Assembly: GCA_000155435.1 (NCBI GenBank)
Contig: DS990260.1
Span: 2,643,082-2,707,081, forward strand
Origin: Clostridiales bacterium 1_7_47FAA
GTDB taxonomy: Bacteria; Bacillota; Clostridia; Lachnospirales; Lachnospiraceae
Length of the DNA stretch: 64,000 nucleotides
Direction of reading: 5' to 3'
The notes under the pieces are model-generated. The model saw only the letters and a program-made list of their open reading frames with translations. It was not told the DNA's origin and did no database searches. Below are positions 35,659 to 44,257 of the stretch, piece after piece (within the stretch, counting starts at the first letter, position 1; every line of letters starts with the position of its first letter). The translations under genes were made by a program, and so were the position numbers.

Positions 35659-36959
35659 AATACCCTCTCTTTCTTATACAATATCGTATCCGCCAGCTGT
35701 ACCAGCAGGTCCTCTGTCCCAAAGCCGCCTGACTTGGATATGACCTGATACATATTATCATTAATCTTAAAGCGTGACAGCACGGTTCCCGGCGCCATCT
35801 CGCAGACCGGTTCCATCTCACAGACCTTTATCTGATTCATGAATCCCAGAAGCGTGTCGCCTCCTGTTATCAAAAGCGTACTGTTGAGACCGCGTTCCAC
35901 CATATGCTTAAGGATATAACCCATGGAATCCGCAATCCTGGTCCTCACCTCATCCAGGCTGATGCCCTTTTCCCTGGCATATTCCATGGTCTCATCCGTC
36001 CCGTCGTAATCATTGCTGTCAAGGATGGACCTGCGTTCCAGCCGGCATTGCAGCATCCATTTCTTCAGCACTGCCTGCCCCTCATCTGTCTTCCAGTATC
36101 CCCTGTCCAGCTTTTGCCTGGGTGTCAGCCGTATTCTGGTGAATCCATGTTCCTCCGCATAATCCAGCTGTTTTTTTGTAATGGGATTCACGCTTCCGCA
36201 GGCTGCCAGGAACCTGGGTATGAATTCCGGCGCATAGGATTCCCGGCCCTCCAGGCCCAAAAGTCCAGGCAGTACCGATGCAAATCCCGCGCACCCGGCC
36301 ATGACCGACAACCGGCCTTTACGGTACAGGTCCAAAGCGGCGGCTGTCAGGCCCTCCTGTGACCGTGCATCATATACAGCTATGCGTGACAGCGGACCAT
36401 CGTCCGGTGCCTGCCCATCTTCCATCAGGGCCTTATTGCCGTCCCCATCTTCTTCCTTAATCACTTCAACCCGGATGTTGCTCTGCTGATGGATGATATC
36501 AGGTACGAATGAACAGGTGACCGGCTCAAAGGGGTCTTTCCCAAATACGCTGTCCTTTACAGGAACATCATTTATGTAATGGATTCCTTCCCTTGTGGTT
36601 CTGCCCATCTGTGGAAATGCAGGAATGAAAGGAAGGATGTCCTGACCGGATGCGTCTAAAAGCGCGGTCAGCTCACTGCCGATATTCCCCCGTAACGCCG
36701 AGTCTGTCTTCTTATAAATAAATGGTATGCCGCAGGCCATGGCCCTCTTTGTGATATTCCACACCACTTCATAAGCATCCCTGCTGTCAAGATGCCTTGT
36801 CTCGGCATCCATCACCAGGACCCTGACCCCCTCGTCCGCCTTCCTGTAATCATACCGGGTATCCGTAACCACCCTCACAACGGTGCCAGCCGCCGCGAAT
36901 TGGACTCCCGTATCCAGAGCACCTGTAAAATCATCCGCTATTATCAGTAAGGTTATCAC
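35652..36959 (-). CDS. Four-carbon acid sugar kinase family protein (DtnK/OtnK-like)
   Basis: A 435-residue kinase of the DUF1537 family. The N-terminal substrate domain starts LLIIADDFTGALDTGVQFA and includes YKKTDSALRGNIGSEL, where Lys, Thr and Asp bind substrate. The C-terminal nucleotide domain has LLITGGDTLLGFM and ISKSGGFGTEDLL. The family phosphorylates D-threonate, D- or L-erythronate or 3-oxo-tetronate with ATP. With PdxA2 encoded downstream, D-threonate or D-erythronate use is likely; 3-oxo-tetronate kinases instead pair with class II aldolases. The GTG start at 36959 has a weak ribosome site. It is the first gene of the operon, preceded by the divergent control region. Confidence 0.88.
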   Translation of the reverse strand: MITLLIIADDFTGALDTGVQFAAAGTVVRVVTDTRYDYRKADEGVRVLVMDAETRHLDSRDAYEVVWNITKRAMACGIPFIYKKTDSALRGNIGSELTALLDASGQDILPFIPAFPQMGRTTREGIHYINDVPVKDSVFGKDPFEPVTCSFVPDIIHQQSNIRVEVIKEEDGDGNKALMEDGQAPDDGPLSRIAVYDARSQEGLTAAALDLYRKGRLSVMAGCAGFASVLPGLLGLEGRESYAPEFIPRFLAACGSVNPITKKQLDYAEEHGFTRIRLTPRQKLDRGYWKTDEGQAVLKKWMLQCRLERRSILDSNDYDGTDETMEYAREKGISLDEVRTRIADSMGYILKHMVERGLNSTLLITGGDTLLGFMNQIKVCEMEPVCEMAPGTVLSRFKINDNMYQVISKSGGFGTEDLLVQLADTILYKKERVLC

Positions 36960-36981
36960 TCAATCACCGCCAGTCCCCGTA

Positions 36982-37166
36982 TGTTGCATTTATGAACATA
37001 CAGGTTTAATTTTTTATTGTTTCTCTCTTAGTTCTGTTTCAGTTTACTAAATATCGGCTGGGTTTTCAACTGCTTTTCTCGTCTTTTATGTTCATATATG
37101 AAACATTTTAATTCTACCCCTGGATTTATATGTTCAATTATGTTACACTTGTTTCAGATAGAAACA
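36982..37166. promoter_or_regulatory. Divergent control region with TGTT-N9-AACA palindromes
   Basis: Three 17-bp sites of the form TGTT-N9-AACA lie between the kinase operon and its regulator: TGTTGCATTTATGAACA (36982-36998), TGTTCATATATGAAACA (37089-37105) and TGTTTCAGATAGAAACA (37150-37166). Two weaker sites start at 37035 and 37131. The third site lies just upstream of the regulator's ribosome site, suggesting self-control. They are the best candidate operators for the Fis-type HTH protein encoded at 37181. Confidence 0.65.
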
Positions 37167-37180
37167 GTGGAGGTGCTTAT

Positions 37181-38977
37181 ATGGAATCGCCTAAGATTAA
37201 AGTCCTTGGAATCGCCCCTTATGAAGCAATGAAAAATGTGATGGAAAAGCTGGCCCGGAAAAGGCCTCAGATGGAAATGGATGTGTATGTGGGGGATTTA
37301 AAAAAGGGGGTTGATATCGCCCAAAAGAATATCCAGGGAAACTATGACGTCATCATATCGCGGGGCGGCACAGCGGAAATGATTGGCAAGGTGACCCATA
37401 TACCTGTCATCGAAATCAGCCTGTCCGTCTATGATATACTGAGGGCCATGAAGCTGGCTGAGAACTATTCCGACAAGTATGCCGTGGTCGGGTTCCCCAG
37501 CATCACCAGCAGTGCCCACCTGCTCTGCGACCTGCTGCAATATAAGATAGACATCGTGACCATACACAATGAAAATGAAGTGGAATCCACCCTGCGGGAT
37601 TTAAAGAAGAACGGATGCCGCATGATCCTGTGTGACATGATTGCCAATACAACCGCAAAAAAGCTGGGGCTGAATTCCATCCTTATTACCTCGGGCAACG
37701 AAAGCATCGAGAATGCATTTGACCAGGCATACAAGCTCTGCATCAGCTATGCCAATATCAAAGAGGAAAATTCCCTTCTGGGCGAAATCATCCGCGGGGA
37801 AAATTCCTATACGTTTGTGTTTGATGAAAAACAGAACCTGTACTTCACCACCTGGGACAACGATGATTCTGAAATCACCGATATCCTGCGCAGGGAGATA
37901 CCCGAGACACTGAACGGGGATAATTACAAGGCATTCCGCAACATTGACGGCAACCTGTTCTCCATCAACAGCCGTGTGATTGAAAAGTCCCTGCACCGTT
38001 ACGCCGTGTTTTACGTGTCATCCACCAAGGTACCCATGGCCACCAGCAAATACGGCATCCTGTTTTCCAATAAGCGGGAGGCGGAACAGCATTTTTACAA
38101 CAGTTTCTACAGTATCACAGGCTCCATGCAGGGTTTAAGGAATACGGTGGAGCAGATCAGCCAGAGCAGCTTTCCGGTTATGATTTCAGGCGAGGAGGGC
38201 ACGGGAAAGGAACAGATTGCCCGGGCCATCTATGCACAAAGCTCCCTGCAGCACAATCCGCTTATCGCCATTAACTGCAGTCTTGTCAATGACAAGAGCT
38301 GGGGCTTTTTAACCAATCATTACAACTCACCATTAAATGATAACAACAATACGATATATTTTAAAAATATCGAGGAGCTTCCCTCGGAACGGCGCAAACA
38401 GCTTCTGTCCATCATACTGGACATGAACCTGGACAAGCGGAACCGGCTTATATTCTCCTGTGTCAGCGCCAGCCAGACCGCCCTGCCGTCTGCTGCCAGG
38501 GAATTTGTCAACCTGCTCTCCTGCATGACCATCCATCTGCCGCCCCTGCGTGAACGGATGGAGGAACTCCCCACGATTTCAAGCCTGTACCTTGGGAACC
38601 TGAACGTGGAGCTGGCCCGCCAGATCATCGGATTCGAACCGGAGGCCATGGCCCTGCTGGAGGCATATGACTGGCCGTATAACTACACCCAGTTCAAGCG
38701 GGTCATCAATGAACTGGCAGTCATTACCTCCACACCGTATATAAGCGCCCGTGACGTCAGGTCACTTTTAGAAAAGGAAAAGGCCTCCTCCTTTACCGGC
38801 TCCGGCCAGACAGAGGAGACCCGCCATACAGGCCTGGATATAAACCGTACCCTGGACGAGATTACCTGCGATATAATCGGACAGGTACTGTCCCAGAACA
38901 ACGGCAACCAAAGCGCGGCAGCGAAACAGCTTGGGATTAGCCGGACCACACTGTGGAGGTATATGAACCGCAGATAA
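37181..38977 (+). CDS. PrpR-N domain regulator with degenerate sigma-54-type AAA+ and Fis HTH
   Basis: A 598-residue regulator. Residues ~1-190 are a PrpR N-terminal sensor (KIKVLGIAPYEAMKNVMEKL, DVIISRGGTAEMI, VVGFPSITSSAHLLCDLL). A PAS-like region follows. The AAA+ domain has Walker A SGEEGTGKEQIARAIY and PLIAINCS, but the part where ELFGHEKGAFTGA should follow is replaced by WGFLTNHYNSPLNDNNN. Without this loop it should not activate sigma-54. The C-terminus is a Fis-type HTH (NQSAAAKQLGISRTTLWRYM). ATG 37181 follows GGAGGTGCTTAT. Divergent from the sugar-acid operon, it is its likely regulator and probably works with sigma-70. Confidence 0.87.
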   Translation: MESPKIKVLGIAPYEAMKNVMEKLARKRPQMEMDVYVGDLKKGVDIAQKNIQGNYDVIISRGGTAEMIGKVTHIPVIEISLSVYDILRAMKLAENYSDKYAVVGFPSITSSAHLLCDLLQYKIDIVTIHNENEVESTLRDLKKNGCRMILCDMIANTTAKKLGLNSILITSGNESIENAFDQAYKLCISYANIKEENSLLGEIIRGENSYTFVFDEKQNLYFTTWDNDDSEITDILRREIPETLNGDNYKAFRNIDGNLFSINSRVIEKSLHRYAVFYVSSTKVPMATSKYGILFSNKREAEQHFYNSFYSITGSMQGLRNTVEQISQSSFPVMISGEEGTGKEQIARAIYAQSSLQHNPLIAINCSLVNDKSWGFLTNHYNSPLNDNNNTIYFKNIEELPSERRKQLLSIILDMNLDKRNRLIFSCVSASQTALPSAAREFVNLLSCMTIHLPPLRERMEELPTISSLYLGNLNVELARQIIGFEPEAMALLEAYDWPYNYTQFKRVINELAVITSTPYISARDVRSLLEKEKASSFTGSGQTEETRHTGLDINRTLDEITCDIIGQVLSQNNGNQSAAAKQLGISRTTLWRYMNRR

Positions 38978-38985
38978 ACAGGCCC

Positions 38986-39149
38986 TAGAGCGTGTTTGAA
39001 AATTGCTTTCCGTCAGCTGTGCGTCCCACTTCGTGGGAGATTTGGTCCCGATGAGGGAGGCGTAGCGGGCTACGTTGACCGAATTGGGACCAAATATGCC
39101 GCGATGTGGGGGGTGCAGATGGCGGGAATGAATTTTCAAGCACGCTCTA
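38986..39149. mobile_element. MITE-like palindromic element, copy A
   Basis: A 164-bp element with terminal inverted repeats TAGAGCGTGTTTGAAAATT and AATTTTCAAGCACGCTCTA (one mismatch). Inner inverted repeats include CCCACTTCGTGGG and ATTTGGTCCC / GGGACCAAAT around GTAGC / GCTAC. It encodes no protein. It is over 90 percent identical by eye to copy B at 47836-47998 in reverse. Its right-end CTA (39147-39149) is the TAG stop of the convergent M20 peptidase gene. Confidence 0.85.
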
Positions 39150-40418
39150 AAAAACCGTCCGTTCCACCAGCCGCCACAACACCCGCCTGCACCTGCACAC
39201 ATCCTCATAAGGCACATACTCATTGGGCTTATGGGCCAGCTCCAGGCTTCCCGGCCCATAGGACATACAGTCATGGTTCCCCAGGGTCCCGGCAATGACA
39301 GCCGTATCCGTATAACCGTTAAACGCCCCGATGGCAGTATCCATGCCGGTCACCTCATCGCAGGCCTGCTTCAGATGCCCAAGGAGCAGGGAACCATCGT
39401 CCTTCTCCACATAGGGACGGTCGCCGGTTATGACATAATGGCCTTTCACGCCGGGGACTTCCTGCTGCGCCAGTTCTATGGCCTGCTTCACGATCCGCTC
39501 CGCGGCCCTGGTGTCCGTGGGCGGCACCAGCCTCATGTCAATCCACACCTTACAGGTATCCGGCACCACATACGGGCGGTAGCCTCCGGTTATCTGTCCA
39601 AAGGTCACGGTGGAAACCCCAAGGTCATGGTGGGACGGACAGGCCGCGACGGACTTCCTGATGAAGCTGACCGCCTCTGCCATGGCTGCAATCGCGTCCG
39701 CGCCCTTCCATGGATTGCTGGCATGGGCCGTGATTCCGTCCATGGTAAGTTCAAACCAGGTCCGCCCCTTGTGGGCCACCTGGATCTGCCCGTCCGTAGG
39801 CTCTGTATCCAGTATCCAGTCTTGTGCAGAAACCCAGCCATCCTGTATGGCCCGCTCCACGCCCCGCATGAAATCCTCCTCATCAACGGTTCCGATGAAG
39901 GTAAAAGCCCTGTCCGGAAGCTGCCCATTCTTCCCCACCAGCTCCACTGCCCGGGCAAATGCTGTCAGGGCGCAGGCAAGCCCGGATTTCATATCGCAGG
40001 CCCCTCTTCCGTAAAGCCGCTTCGCGCCGTCCTCCTGTGTGACCACGGCTCCCAGGGCAGGCGTATCCTCATTCCATCCATCTCCCAGCATCACCGTGTC
40101 CATATGGCATATGTAAGTAAGTCCCGGGTTTTCAGATTTGCCCGGTATGCGCGCCATCAGGTTAAAGCGTCCGGGAAGTACTTCCTGCTCCTTAAGTTCC
40201 ATCCGTCCTGCCAGGCTTCCTCCCGCCATCTGTATCTTGCGTACCAGCCATTCCTTTATCCATCCCTCAATCCGCCCTTCATAGGCGCCGGGGTCTGAAC
40301 TGTCAATCCCCACCAGCTGTCCGGCCAGGTCCCAGGCCTCATCATCCAATCCATGCTCCGCGTCCGATTCCCAAATTCCAGCCTTTACTTCCTCCGGATT
40401 CAGCCCATCATTTCCCAT
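39147..40418 (-). CDS. M20 family metallopeptidase (ArgE/DapE-like)
   Basis: A 423-residue zinc-dependent amidohydrolase. Metal ligands and catalytic residues are in TYICHMDTVMLGD (His, Asp), GRGACDMKSGLAC (Asp), VDEEDFMRG (Glu pair) and, near the C-terminus, LAHKPNEYVPYEDV. The dimerisation (lid) domain is inserted between about 215 and 330. The family removes acyl groups or amino acids from small peptides; the precise substrate is not known. The stop codon TAG lies in the end of MITE-like element A, so the last residues may have been changed by its insertion. The ATG at 40418 has a modest ribosome site (GGGAGGAATTGG). Confidence 0.88.
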   Translation of the reverse strand: MGNDGLNPEEVKAGIWESDAEHGLDDEAWDLAGQLVGIDSSDPGAYEGRIEGWIKEWLVRKIQMAGGSLAGRMELKEQEVLPGRFNLMARIPGKSENPGLTYICHMDTVMLGDGWNEDTPALGAVVTQEDGAKRLYGRGACDMKSGLACALTAFARAVELVGKNGQLPDRAFTFIGTVDEEDFMRGVERAIQDGWVSAQDWILDTEPTDGQIQVAHKGRTWFELTMDGITAHASNPWKGADAIAAMAEAVSFIRKSVAACPSHHDLGVSTVTFGQITGGYRPYVVPDTCKVWIDMRLVPPTDTRAAERIVKQAIELAQQEVPGVKGHYVITGDRPYVEKDDGSLLLGHLKQACDEVTGMDTAIGAFNGYTDTAVIAGTLGNHDCMSYGPGSLELAHKPNEYVPYEDVCRCRRVLWRLVERTVF

Positions 40419-40510
40419 TTCCCAATTCCTCCCATTACTTCTAATGCTTCATCCTATCATTCTACTACAATGCACAGATACTTCAACCCCTATGCGCCCT
40501 TAAACCTTCC

Positions 40511-41554
40511 CTACAGATCATCAATAATCGCCGCGCTCTTTGCATAAGCCGTGCTCTTGGCCTCAAAGAAATCCGTCTTTACCATATTGGCATTGGAATA
40601 CTGGTTCACCCAGGCCATGGATTCAGGTTCCTTCCCATAGCCTTCATACAGCGGCTCAAAGCCCAGGCCGGTCCACCTCAGGTTCCCCAGGTATTTGATA
40701 TAGGACGATACCATGTCCTTTGTCAGTCCCGGCACCTCATCCCCAATCACATAACAGCCCCATTCTATTTCCTGGCTCACGCCTTCCCTCAGCATGTCCT
40801 CCAGCATTTTCACATTGTCCGGTGTGAACAGGCCCGGTTCTTCTTTCTTAAGTTCTCCTATCATGCTGCGGAACAGCCACAGATGGGTATTCTCATCCCG
40901 GTTGATGTAGCGGATTTCCTGGACGCTTCCCGGCATTTTCCCGTTGCGGCCCAGGTTGTAGAAGAACATGAAGCCACTGTAAAAATATATGCCCTCCAGG
41001 ATGTAATTCGCCATCATGACCCGCAGGAGGGTGATGTCATCCTTTCTTTCCTGGAACTCGTTATAAAGGTTCCCGATAAATGTGTTCCGTTTCAGAAGGT
41101 GTCCATCCTCCTTCCACTGGTAAAGGATCCGGTCCCTTTCCACGGGGCTGCATATGGAATCCAGCATATAACTGTAGCTCTGGCTGTGCACCGCCTCCTG
41201 GAATCCCTGTATGGTCAGGCACAGGTTCACCTCGTTGGCCGTTATGTACTGGCCGATACAGGGGAGGTTGGCTGTCTGTATGGAATCCAGGAATACCAGG
41301 AAACTGAGTATCTTGTCAAATGCCTCCCGCTCCGCCGCGGACAGGTTCCGGTAATCCTTCACATCCGTGCTCAGGTTAATCTCCTCCGGTATCCAGAAAT
41401 TATTCATGGCCTGTCTGTACCAGGCGCTGGCCCAGGTGTACTTCATATTGTTAAAGTCGTTGAGATTGGTGGTATTGCCCCCAATCATCCTCCGGCTGTT
41501 CTTATCCGTGTCACCCTGTGGGTTAAACAGGGATTTTGCCTTCAAAACTGTCAT
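40511..41554 (-). CDS. nrdB: Ribonucleoside-diphosphate reductase, beta subunit
   Basis: A 347-residue class I RNR small subunit. Metal-binding residues are seen in the ferritin-like helices: FLDSIQTANLPCIGQ, EVNLCLTIQGFQEAVHSQSYSYM (Glu-x2-His and the radical Tyr) and YINRDENTHLWLF (Glu, His). The ATG at 41554 follows AAGGAGCACGAC; the longer frame from 41614 overlaps the region just after nrdA. It makes the tyrosyl radical used by NrdA to reduce ribonucleotides and needs oxygen, or a flavodoxin-like activase, which is notable for a presumed anaerobe. nrdA lies 60 bp upstream and the two form an operon. Confidence 0.95.
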   Translation of the reverse strand: MTVLKAKSLFNPQGDTDKNSRRMIGGNTTNLNDFNNMKYTWASAWYRQAMNNFWIPEEINLSTDVKDYRNLSAAEREAFDKILSFLVFLDSIQTANLPCIGQYITANEVNLCLTIQGFQEAVHSQSYSYMLDSICSPVERDRILYQWKEDGHLLKRNTFIGNLYNEFQERKDDITLLRVMMANYILEGIYFYSGFMFFYNLGRNGKMPGSVQEIRYINRDENTHLWLFRSMIGELKKEEPGLFTPDNVKMLEDMLREGVSQEIEWGCYVIGDEVPGLTKDMVSSYIKYLGNLRWTGLGFEPLYEGYGKEPESMAWVNQYSNANMVKTDFFEAKSTAYAKSAAIIDDL

Positions 41555-41614
41555 GTCGTGCTCCTTATTAATAATGGTATATGAATCTTGGGACTGCGCA
41601 CCAGCCTGCCGCAC

Positions 41615-43870
41615 TCAGCTGGAACAGCTCTCGCACTCCTCCACCTCCAGCGACTGGCTGCGCACATAATAGATGGTCTTGACGCCCTGTTCCCAGGCCA
41701 GGATATAGAGGTTTAACAGCTGGCGCATGGTATATTCGTTGGTAATATACAGGTTCACGCTCTGTGCCTGGTCGATGTGGCGCTGGCGCACCCCGGCTGC
41801 CCGCACCGTATAGGTCTGGTCAATGGTGTATGCGCTTTTATACAGCCAGAAGGTACTTATATCCAGCTCAGGCGCCACCCTTGGCATGATGGAATTTTTC
41901 TTTTCCTCCAGGAAGAAACGCTTCATCACAGGATCCAGGCCGGCGGTTGTCCCGGACAGGATGCTGGTGCTGCTGGTAGGCGCCACAGCCATCAGCCATG
42001 CATTGCGCATCCCCTGTGCGGCCACCTGCGCGGCCAGCCCATCCCATCGTCCGCCTTCATATCCCCTCTTTTTAAAATACTCCCCTGACTGCCATTGGCT
42101 GCCCTCGAAATATTCATAGCTGCCCTTTTCCGCGCCCAGCGCGCTGCTGGCCCGGATGGCCGCATAATTAATCCGCTCAAACACCTGGTCTGCAAATGCA
42201 AGGTGCTCTTCGCTTTCCCACCTGATCCTGTGCTTTGCCAGCATATGATGATACCCGCTGACCCCCAGGCCGATGCTCCGGTAGCGTGCGTTGGTCACTT
42301 TTGCGTAGGGAAGGGGATAAAAGTTCAGGTCAATCACATTATCCAGCGCACGCACGGCAGTGGACACAATCTCCTCCACCTCGCTGTCGCTGGTCACATC
42401 GATATTGCCAAGGCAGAGGCTTGCCAGGTTGCACACCACAAAATCACCCGGCCTGGTGGTATTCACGATTACGGTGTCGCCCTCCCTGTTCAGGATTTCC
42501 GTTGACACGGATTCCACAGGCGACATGTTCTGGGCAATCTCGGTGCAGAGGTTGGAACAGTATATCATTCCCTTATGGCTGTTGGGATTGGCCCTGTTCA
42601 CTATATCGCGGTTAAAGGCAAAGGGCGTTCCTGTTTCCACTGCCGATTTAAGGATCAGTCTCACCACATCCTTTAACAGAACCGTGCGTTTGGAAATGCG
42701 CTGGTCCTTCACGCAGTCCCAGTACCGTTCCTCCCACTCCTCTCCATAGGAATCCTCCAGGCAGTAACCTTTGACCGCCTCTATCTCATGAGGACACATG
42801 AGATACCAGTCCTGGTCCAGGCTTTCCTCTGCAAGCTTCCAGAACAGGTCCGGGTAACAGACCCCCGGGAAGATATCATGGGCCTTCATCCTGTCGTCCC
42901 CGTTATTCGTCCTCAGCTGAAGGAACTCAGGCAGGTCCTTATGCCAGGCGTCCAGATAAACCGCGGCAGCGCCCTGGCGCATCCCCAGCTGGTCCACGGC
43001 CACGGCTGTGTCATTGACCAGTTTTATCCAGCGGATTACCCCGCCCGCAGCACCCTTAAAACCGCGTATGCTGCTGCCGGTTGCCCTTACCTTTCCAAAA
43101 TACAGGCCCATTCCTCCACCGAATTTGCTGACCTGGGCAAAGTTATCCACACTTCGGTAGATTCCCTCCAGGCTGTCCGGCACCGTATCGATGAAGCAGC
43201 TGGAAAGCTGGTGGTATGGCTTTCTGGCATTGGAAAGGGTGGGGGTAGCCATGGTGGCCTTTATCTGGCTGAGCATGTCATAGAACCGGCGCACCCACTC
43301 CATCCTGACATCTTTCTTTTCCTTCATGGCCAGGTGCAGCGCAATCCCAAGATACATTTCCTGGGGTGTCTCCAGACCATGGCGCTCACGGTCCTGAATC
43401 ACATAGCGTTTCAGCAGCAGGTCCAGCCCCGCATAGGTGAACAGGCAGTTGCGCTCCTCACGGATGAATCCCTGGGCCTGTGCAATTTCCTCCCTGCTGT
43501 AGTTCTCCAGGATATACGCCCCGTAAAGCCCCTGGTCTGTCAGGTATTTAAGCTTATCATAGAGGGAGGCAATGCCCAGTGTACCAAGACGCTCCTTTAC
43601 TTCCTGTTCAAACTGGCAATACCTCAATCTGGCCGCTGCAAACTCCCACCTTGGCGCCTCCCTGGAGGTCAGTTCCGCCGCGGACCTGATAAGCGCCTCC
43701 ATGTGTTCCTCCGCAGTCATATGCGCTTTTTCAAATGCCCTGCTGCGCTCAAATAAAAGCTCCAGCCCATAGCCTTCACCTGTAAAATCCCGTTCTATTC
43801 CCCTAAGGCATTCCATAAGCCCCGGATTCCCGGTCCCATGGACCACCGCGTTTATATACGTATCATTCAT
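41615..43870 (-). CDS. nrdA: Ribonucleoside-diphosphate reductase, alpha subunit
   Basis: A 751-residue class I RNR large subunit. Active-site residues are in QLSSCFIDTVPDSLEGI (Cys), NLCTEIAQN (Cys, Glu) and VVCNLASLCLGN (Cys). The C-terminal redox pair is CESC. No N-terminal ATP-cone is visible, so it is likely not controlled by dATP through that domain. It reduces ribonucleoside diphosphates to deoxyribonucleotides with NrdB. The ATG at 43870 is preceded by AAGGAGATAATAATG, where the ribosome site is 14 bases away and an upstream ATG opens a 3-codon reading frame. A promoter with a candidate NrdR box lies at 43955-43983. Confidence 0.95.
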   Translation of the reverse strand: MNDTYINAVVHGTGNPGLMECLRGIERDFTGEGYGLELLFERSRAFEKAHMTAEEHMEALIRSAAELTSREAPRWEFAAARLRYCQFEQEVKERLGTLGIASLYDKLKYLTDQGLYGAYILENYSREEIAQAQGFIREERNCLFTYAGLDLLLKRYVIQDRERHGLETPQEMYLGIALHLAMKEKKDVRMEWVRRFYDMLSQIKATMATPTLSNARKPYHQLSSCFIDTVPDSLEGIYRSVDNFAQVSKFGGGMGLYFGKVRATGSSIRGFKGAAGGVIRWIKLVNDTAVAVDQLGMRQGAAAVYLDAWHKDLPEFLQLRTNNGDDRMKAHDIFPGVCYPDLFWKLAEESLDQDWYLMCPHEIEAVKGYCLEDSYGEEWEERYWDCVKDQRISKRTVLLKDVVRLILKSAVETGTPFAFNRDIVNRANPNSHKGMIYCSNLCTEIAQNMSPVESVSTEILNREGDTVIVNTTRPGDFVVCNLASLCLGNIDVTSDSEVEEIVSTAVRALDNVIDLNFYPLPYAKVTNARYRSIGLGVSGYHHMLAKHRIRWESEEHLAFADQVFERINYAAIRASSALGAEKGSYEYFEGSQWQSGEYFKKRGYEGGRWDGLAAQVAAQGMRNAWLMAVAPTSSTSILSGTTAGLDPVMKRFFLEEKKNSIMPRVAPELDISTFWLYKSAYTIDQTYTVRAAGVRQRHIDQAQSVNLYITNEYTMRQLLNLYILAWEQGVKTIYYVRSQSLEVEECESCSS

Positions 43871-44257
43871 AATCTCATTATTATCTCCTTATGTTCCTTC
43901 CATACATAACCCTGAGCGCACAGATCCCAGCCGCGTTTCAGAGCCACGGTTCCCATTATAAACCATATATCTTGTGGTTACAAGCTGAATTTATACAAAA
44001 ATACCCAAAATGCTGTGTTTTACCCAAATTTACCAAATTCCATATTTCCCTTATATCCCCCTCCCGGATATCCCGGGAATCCCCCTCCTCCCGCCTTTTG
44101 CTACAGCCCCATGGTTGTAGCTATTTCAGCAAAAAATGTGATTGCACTTGTGGCCCTTTCCGCTTATTATATGGTTGGACTGATAATATCAATGCGGCAA
44201 AACCGCAAAGGGGGTAAACTTTCCGGCCTGCGTAACTGCGTCCGGGAAGCAGGGATT
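43871..44257. other. Divergent region between nrdA and the YitT gene
   Basis: It carries the nrdA leader and promoter. The YitT reading frame is open from 44015. One part of it (from ATG 44111) would encode a hydrophobic segment VIALVALSAYYMVGLIISM with no ribosome site. It could be an extra N-terminal helix of YitT or a small peptide. No other feature is seen. Confidence 0.4.
43955..43983 (-). promoter_or_regulatory. nrdAB promoter with a candidate NrdR box in the spacer
   Basis: On the minus strand the -35 is TTGTAA (43983-43978) and the -10 is TATAAT (43960-43955), 17 bp apart. The spacer contains AACCA-CAAGATATA-TGGTT, a palindrome similar to NrdR boxes (ACAC..ATAT..GTGT type). A second, weaker box-like stretch (ACACAGCATTTTGGG) lies about 30 bp upstream, the usual distance between paired NrdR boxes. 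Binding by NrdR between -35 and -10 would repress. Confidence 0.6.

Noticed and set aside
36960..37180. Sigma-54 promoter for the sugar-acid operon
   Set aside because: No TGGC-N8-TTGC pattern was found in the region and the regulator lacks the sigma-54 contact loop.
44111..44257. Separate small hydrophobic peptide upstream of YitT
   Set aside because: In frame with YitT, no ribosome site, and not clearly a separate gene; mentioned only as a possible N-terminal extension.
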